Shown in pieces: positions 58,428 through 64,000 of a stretch of DNA of 64,000 nt. Origin of the DNA: Bradysia coprophila (lineage: Eukaryota > Arthropoda > Insecta > Diptera > Sciaridae); assembly GCF_014529535.1 (NCBI RefSeq), contig NW_023503302.1, forward strand, positions 2,598,706-2,662,705, read 5' to 3'. The notes beneath the pieces were generated by a model that saw only the letters and a program-made list of their open reading frames with translations, was not told the DNA's origin and did no database searches. Numbering within the stretch: the first letter of the stretch is position 1; each line of letters begins with the position of its first letter. The position numbers and the translations under genes are program-made.

Positions 58428-59480
58428 TTGACCTGTAGATGCAGTAGATGCACCACATTTTTTTCGTTACTTCATTCTTTGCGCTCTATTTTCAGTTGAA
58501 ATAACTTAACTCTTGTAATATCTATGAAATGTCACAGTTTATATTTTGATTTTTTAGCTTCGGTTTTTCATTATAAGAGGACATTAGTTATAGGTAAATC
58601 TGTTTGGAAACTAAAGCTCAAATGTAATAGATTATTGTATGATTCTTTTACATTTCTAGTACAGTTCGTCATAAAATTACAAACGACAGCATTCTATTTT
58701 TTTAACCAACTTTACAGCTATAGGAAAATGACGCTTGGAAACTAAAGCTTCAATGTAATAGATTTTCGTAAATTTCTATTACAATTTCGTCAATGTTACC
58801 GCCCTTTCTAGCAACCAAACAACTTTTATAAGGTGGTGAAAGAATCAAGTAGCCTTTGAAATTTACATGTACATTACTGCGTAGTCAGTCAAAATTTGGA
58901 ATAGTGTTTGTAGAATACAAAGAAATAAATAATAAATAATAATAATACAAGAATTTGACACAAAGAGCTGAGGGTTTGTTTGCTAGATTGGTCTGTTCCA
59001 GTGCCATACGAATTCAATTTCAATTTCAATTTTCATTTATTTCCAAAAAAAAACTTCTTAAATTAAACACACAGCGTAGCTCCAGTATGCGTTACAATTC
59101 TAAGGAGCTACAACAGAATTGTCAAACTACTGTCAAATTTCATCCATATAGACATGACCTCATCAATATTTATATGGAAACCGATCTCTGTGAGTCTCGC
59201 CTCGCTGTGAGTTAAATCGGGTTCGTTAGGCCTGTCGAAATTCGTGTTTCGCTGTGACATTTCATGGGAATGAATCAATGTGAAGTTGTTACAAAAAAAA
59301 TAGTCAATCTAACTTGAAGTACTATAAAAAAAAATGTGGCACCTCTACAGGCCAACCGATTAGGCGAATTACTTGGAACAAACCTATAGATCGCTTACAT
59401 TGACGAAATTGTAATGGAAATTTACGAAAATCTATTATATTTGAGTTACAGTTTCCAAACATAGCTCTTATAATGACAAC
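58428..59480. repeat. Interleaved inverted and direct repeats
   Basis: GGAAACTAAAGCTTCAATGT-type segments occur in direct orientation at 58,596 and 58,736, and inverted at about 59,398-59,475 (TTTACGAAAATCTATTA shared). A second inverted pair links GGTTGACCTGTAGATG...CCACATTTTTTT (58,431) to AAAAATGTGGCACCTCTACAGG (59,331). The pairs interleave rather than nest, implying two overlapping events. Confidence 0.6.
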
Positions 59481-59610
59481 CCTGAGCTAAAAAAAACGAA
59501 ATAGTCACAAATCAGTTTCTTATCTAAATATTTTCAACAGTGAGTGAGAACGGACTATTTTAGTCCAATTTATGTTATTCTTTCCACCCACATGCGATAA
59601 TCGCATTGAC

Positions 59611-59841
59611 GCGACATAGTAAACCCAAGCAGAAGTGGCTGATTTAACGAAAGACCTGTAACTCATAAGTAGGTTTAGATTTTTTTAAAGTGAGCGCAAA
59701 TGTTTACAAATAATAGCACATTACTATTTTGCTGTGGGCCAAGAACCAAGTTTAATTTAAACATATCTCAAGGTTCCTAATTTGACTTTCGGAAAAGTAA
59801 CCGCTCCTACTCCTACCGGTACTTAATTTACTACGTCGTGG
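59611..59841. mobile_element. Diverged MITE of the CACGRCAGAGTAAA family
   Basis: The left end GCGACATAGTAAACCCAAGC and the complement of the right end (CCACGACGTAGTAAATTAAG...) share the family core (CGACRTAGTAAA, AGGAG/AGCAGAAG). More decayed than the copy at 10482-10679. Confidence 0.5.
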
Positions 59842-59883
59842 CATTGAATTATAATAGATACGAAGTTTAATGGTCATTGGTAT

Positions 59884-60059
59884 CATAGCACTGAACAAAG
59901 CACTAGAACAGATTTTTTTAACGGTCATTTGGCCCTTCATTTTTGAAAAATGCTACTGCGTTCCAATTAATTTATTTATTTTTGTATGAGAAATTTGGAC
60001 TACTACGTCGAGAAGGCCCCTCTTGAAAATTCTGTTCTAGTGCTTTGTTCAGTGCTATG
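59884..60059. repeat. Perfect 29-bp inverted repeat upstream of the unknown gene
   Basis: CATAGCACTGAACAAAGCAC followed by TAGAACAGA (59884-59912) is exactly complemented at 60031-60059. The 118-bp spacer is non-coding. Possibly a MITE; it lies 258 bp before the start codon at 60317. Confidence 0.8.
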
Positions 60060-60316
60060 CTGGTATGCATCGTGTATCCCAATCCTTTGCGCAACCTTGT
60101 ACATAGAAACAGTACCTTGGATACGCTATTTTAAGCTCTACGGTGTCAATTGTCTCTCACCTCACATGTTGCCTTTGCTGTCCAAAATTAATGGTGGGGA
60201 TAAAATTTTTTTTGACGGTTTTGACAGTAAAACAATTTGTCTGTAACTTGCACCTCACGCCGTGTCGTCGTGACATTTTCAGTAAAAATATAAATTATTC
60301 TATCAAACAATACACG

Positions 60317-60990
60317 ATGAGCGCCACACAGAAACGAAAATGTTTTCTCGATCCGTGTCATAGCAAGTGCATAAACTTATCGAAGCTGCAATTGTCGAGA
60401 ATGAAATTGAAAATGAAATTGGAGCTACGGACTTTGAAAAAGATAGCAGATGAAGTTGTTCACGAAGGCGATAGTTCCTATGTTGTCGTCGTTCCTGCTA
60501 ATGTGTACGAGAATCCATTGGACACCATACCAATTCAATCGTTTGAAGGAATAAATGGATGTTATGGTTCAGCCACTGAGGAGCAATTGAAATCGTTTTT
60601 TGGCGAAAATATTCCGTACAATACAACGGCCGGTGCAAAAGGTTGGAGAAAACAGTTTTTCATTGTTTGTCGAAGTGTTTGTTAGTGTTTGAACATTTGT
60701 TGCTTTTTGTTGAAGATCTTGGCACTTCAGCGCGTATGGAAACGGAGCCTACGAAAGAAACGCTACCATCGCAGCAATTGGAAACCGTTCCCACTCCGGG
60801 AAAATCTGTGAATACTCCACCAGCATCATTTCCGGTTGATGATATTGAATTACAAAATGCCATTTGGAACATAGCTCCGGAGTTGAGTTTAGAAGATACG
60901 ACTGCTCCGACCGATCAAATGAGTTTTGACGATTTTTTGATGGACCATGCTGACCATGATGATACAGGCGTTTTATTTGATTTAAGTTAA
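60317..60990 (+). CDS. Unrecognised two-exon gene, 199 aa
   Basis: Exon 1 60317-60641, intron 60642-60715 (74 bp, GT-AG), exon 2 60716-60990; the join keeps phase (GAK|DLGTSARMETEP) and removes a read-through stop. The ATG chosen begins MSATQKRKCFLDPCHSK; upstream in-frame sequence has no ATG with coding character. Residues 15-50 are basic and probably helical (LSKLQLSRMKLKMKLELRTL). Residues 60-108 are mixed. Residues 109-150 are rich in Pro/Thr/Glu. The C-terminal 30 are strongly acidic with aromatic spacing (MSFDDFLMDHADHDD, ending VLFDLS), resembling acidic activation domains. I do not recognise a family. A basic N-terminus plus acidic tail could mean a transcriptional co-regulator; that is a guess. 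A poly(A) signal follows at 61033. Confidence 0.7.
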
Positions 60991-61032
60991 ATAATTTCGT
61001 CAATCTATGTTATTGAACCGATCTGGTCTTGG

Positions 61033-61038
61033 AATAAA
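61033..61038 (+). terminator. Poly(A) signal of the unrecognised gene
   Basis: AATAAA 42 bp after the stop codon, followed by T-rich DNA. Confidence 0.6.
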
Positions 61039-64000
61039 TATTTTTTTTCTTGTTGTAATCAGATATCTCCTCGGTTCATCCAAGCAAATATTTCTCGGAC
61101 AAATTGTTTCGCAACAGAGTACAGCGTATTGATCTCCCCATGCCCCATCCCAATGAACTATCTTTTAAGTAATTAAATACACATCCAAGCATTACAGAAC
61201 CAATTAGATACATCTATGTTTCCATGCAATCTTATCATCCACTTCCATAATATTGAGCATAGAACAATAGATTCGGTCGTCGAGAAGAGAAGGAAAAAAA
61301 CAAAACAAAACACAAAATGTGACATGATTTCGCTTCAATAAATAAATGAGACTAACCGATAAAAATGTGTTCTCAATAAGAAATTTCCGATATCAGGCAT
61401 TTTTAGATGGAAGCGAGGATTTTATGATGGAGTTTCTCTGGAAATATATAAAAGCATACAGCCGACATAGATGTATAGCCCGATAGAAAATTGCTCTTTC
61501 TTTATAAATTTTGTTAGTGCATATAAACGCTGTATGGGCACTTTAAAACCTTTTAGTGACCGTCAAGCATATGACCAGTAAAGTTATTGAGTCTTATGAT
61601 TTCTTTAGATCGATAGGATTAGTAACAAATCGATAGAGAATCTTTTACTTCATTAGTTTTGACGTCTATTTAAGATAACATATAACCGGAACTCTCATCG
61701 CCTTACATTCATGTCGTGTCATGACATAGCTGGCCTTTAAAATGCTTTGGAAAAAGGTTTAACATAGCTTTATAGAGGCTTTTGCTTTTACAAATTATAT
61801 TTAAACCGACTGAAATAATAACCGCGCTACAAAGACACAACGGGGCTCTATACACTCCATACACGATTGTTCTATAAAAAGAGGTAAAGTTGTAGATTAA
61901 CTTTGGAATGCCTAATTAAATCGTTACAACGCACGACACAAAGCACTTGACGTCTTGATGAATAGTATAATTTATATTCAAAATTACTCTAAGTTTACCG
62001 ACATTTTCCGACTTATATAATAATACGAATAAGTTGGACATTCTTTTACATTTAATAACCAGGAGGTTTGTTGGTTTTTTGAAATTAATTCCTTCAGAAA
62101 CGATTATCGACGACTACAGAAGTAACCGATTTAATGATTCTATTGTGATACGCTTGGTTTTTTTTACAAAAGTAGAGAGTTATTCGAACCGCTGAAGAAA
62201 AAAAGCATTACCGAAAATGACCTTAAACACATCATCCCAAGAATCAATAATCCGTGCAACCATCAATAAAATTCTAAGTGACACCGAGAACCAAAAAGCG
62301 TTAAAAGCCATGGCTCAATAACAATGTGTCTCCTCTATCTGTTGTATTGCGATCACAAGTGATTCATTGTGCACAGACCCAAAATCAAAGTTTAAAAACT
62401 CTACACATCAATACCATCTCAAAACGCAAAACAAATCCAACACACAAACACCCCGCAGATATAAAGCATACAAAACGCTCCGTGTTGTATATACACACCT
62501 CTATACACACAATTTAATATATCTGTAATAATGTTTCGTGTGTTTCGAACATTTTAGCAGTTTTAAAACATGCACGCACAAAAAAATTTTCTTCCTTTTG
62601 AATATGACAGCAAAGTAACACATTTCGTTGGGTTGTAACATAAAGCAGAGATATAGTAGTATACCGCAGTCGCTTTACGTCAGTCAAACAAAACAGTCAA
62701 ACCGTAGAGTGTTTCTGCTCTCTTTCTATATTACTTTGTGTTTCAACAATTTTACACGTGTTTTGCGGTGGTATTCTAGTTTTTTCCAATTCTAACAGAT
62801 AGATAAGTTGAGTTAAATTTTTTGTTTCTCGCAAAATTTAATCAAAAAATTTTGATACAAAAAAAAATCTAATTAAAAATAGCAAATTTGAGAATTTGCT
62901 CGTGTTTTTGAATCGTTTCAAATTTTTTTTATATATTGCCATTCATTCGGTAGAGTTGTGCACATTAGGGAGTACCAGTGTGTATATTAAATTTACTGTG
63001 AAGCTATTTATAATACCGGGTCTTTACGTTTTTACGCGAATTTCTCTAAAGTCATCAGTAAATAGTGTGTTGTGTACGAATATTTATAAATATTTTTGCC
63101 GTAACATTAACACAAGAAAAAAAAAAAGTTTCTAAATTGAAATATTTGTGAAAGAAAGAAAAAAAAAATCAGAAAAAAATGTTGGTTCTACTATACAATT
63201 TATTTACAATTTAAACAAAATATAACGAGAATAATCCAACATTGTGTGGGTGTCAAATAATAAATAAATACGAAAAAAAAAAACAATAGCAACATTACAT
63301 TCGCTCTGTCTCAAAAAAAGAAAAGAAAGAAAAGCCAGAACATTTTGCATCATCCTAAAAAAAATTGATTCTGTTGATTCGAGTGAGTGAGTTTTTATTT
63401 TATATATTTATATACATTATCATAGAGCGGTGAATACAATCATCAATTCTCCTTTTTTTAATTTGTTGAATTAAACTTGTGCACAGAAGAGAATAAAAAA
63501 AAAAACGCCGAACATAAAATACTACAACAAAAATATTCATATTCATACATATGCAGATTGTGTGCAGTACACACATGATTGAAAATATTGTTTGTACATA
63601 CAAAAGTATCCGAAGAGTAAGAGGCTATGGTTCTTTTTTATATAATTTGTTTTTTATTTGCTGTAATCTAAACATATCGTCATCGCAGTCGTCAAGCGAG
63701 TGGATTTATTTTTAGAATTTCTTGGTAAAACACACAAAAAAATACAGAATAGAGTAAGTTTGATTTTTGAGTTATTTTCGCTGTTGTTATTGTTATACAA
63801 TAACGATGAAATAGAAAAAAAATTGTAAAAAAGAAAAAAAAATTTTTTTAGTAAAAATTATAAATTGATGTGATGTGAGAAAAACACACACTTATCTAAT
63901 TCATAAAACGCACTTCAGCTGATGGTGTAGTGTCTATATAATACGGTGTGTACATTATACATTGCATATTATAAAATTTAAATGTTTGGAAAATAGTTGT
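61039..64000. other. AT-rich DNA, no gene recognised
   Basis: No splice-flanked or motif-bearing frame. Around 62,678-62,706 (ACGTCAGTCAAACAAAACAGTCAAAC) there are initiator-like TCAGTC words, followed by 1.3 kb of A/T-rich, stop-dense sequence that could be a long 5' UTR or first intron of a gene beyond the window. That is speculation. Confidence 0.4.

Larger units (their letters stand above)
53618..59610. other. Gene-poor intergenic DNA
   Basis: No supported exon. Contents: hairpin 53799-53883, 20-bp tandem repeat 54869-54968, MITE end at 56,927-56,959, and inverted and direct repeats at 58,430-59,480 (listed). At 56,950-57,200 words like CAGGTTCAGGTCA recur, similar to 27,650-27,880. Open frames are short and AT-driven. 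Confidence 0.5.

Overview
The window looks like a piece of an insect nuclear genome, most likely a dipteran and possibly a nematoceran (lower) fly. It is strongly AT-rich. Its genes have short GT-AG introns, mostly about 50-100 bp. The gene set is animal and includes tweety, PDXDC1, mitochondrial DNA polymerase gamma, primase large subunit and acylaminoacyl-peptidase. Intergenic DNA is packed with small inverted-repeat (foldback/MITE-like) elements. The species assignment is inference; no ribosomal or mitochondrial marker is present.

Layout: 1-13,000 has no convincing complete gene. It holds a 56-bp minisatellite (1.3-2.25 kb), a second decayed repeat tract, one isolated exon-like segment (3.24-3.40 kb, minus) and many foldbacks, including a 2.1-kb element with 167-bp inverted ends. 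Two DNA replication genes follow, head to head: POLG (minus, 13,106-16,858, five exons, 1166 aa) and PRIM2 (plus, 18,746-20,493, three exons, 537 aa), with an E2F-like site just upstream of PRIM2. From 20.5 to 29.5 kb there is gene-poor DNA with a hAT-like element nested inside a palindromic element. A candidate core promoter lies near 28.1 kb.

From 29.5 to 43 kb three genes lie on the minus strand: a tweety-family channel-like protein with two alternative C-termini (543 and 777 aa by my splice model), a PDXDC1-like pyridoxal-decarboxylase homologue (11 exons) and an intronless 2-oxoglutarate/Fe(II) oxygenase (335 aa). On the plus strand follow acylaminoacyl-peptidase (APEH, 11 exons, 730 aa, 46,964-49,981), an intronless AIG1/GIMAP-like GTPase with a C-terminal cysteine-rich module (51,821-53,185) and an unrecognised two-exon gene (60,317-60,990, 199 aa). 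The rest (53.2-60.2 and 61-64 kb) is intergenic, with hAT-type and foldback repeats.

The genes are mostly unrelated housekeeping functions. The only functional pairing is POLG/PRIM2 (DNA synthesis in mitochondria and nucleus). All exon coordinates were derived by hand from reading frame, splice signals and family resemblance. Reading phase closes exactly in POLG, PRIM2, tweety (both forms), APEH and the unrecognised gene, and in all PDXDC1 exons except the first junction.
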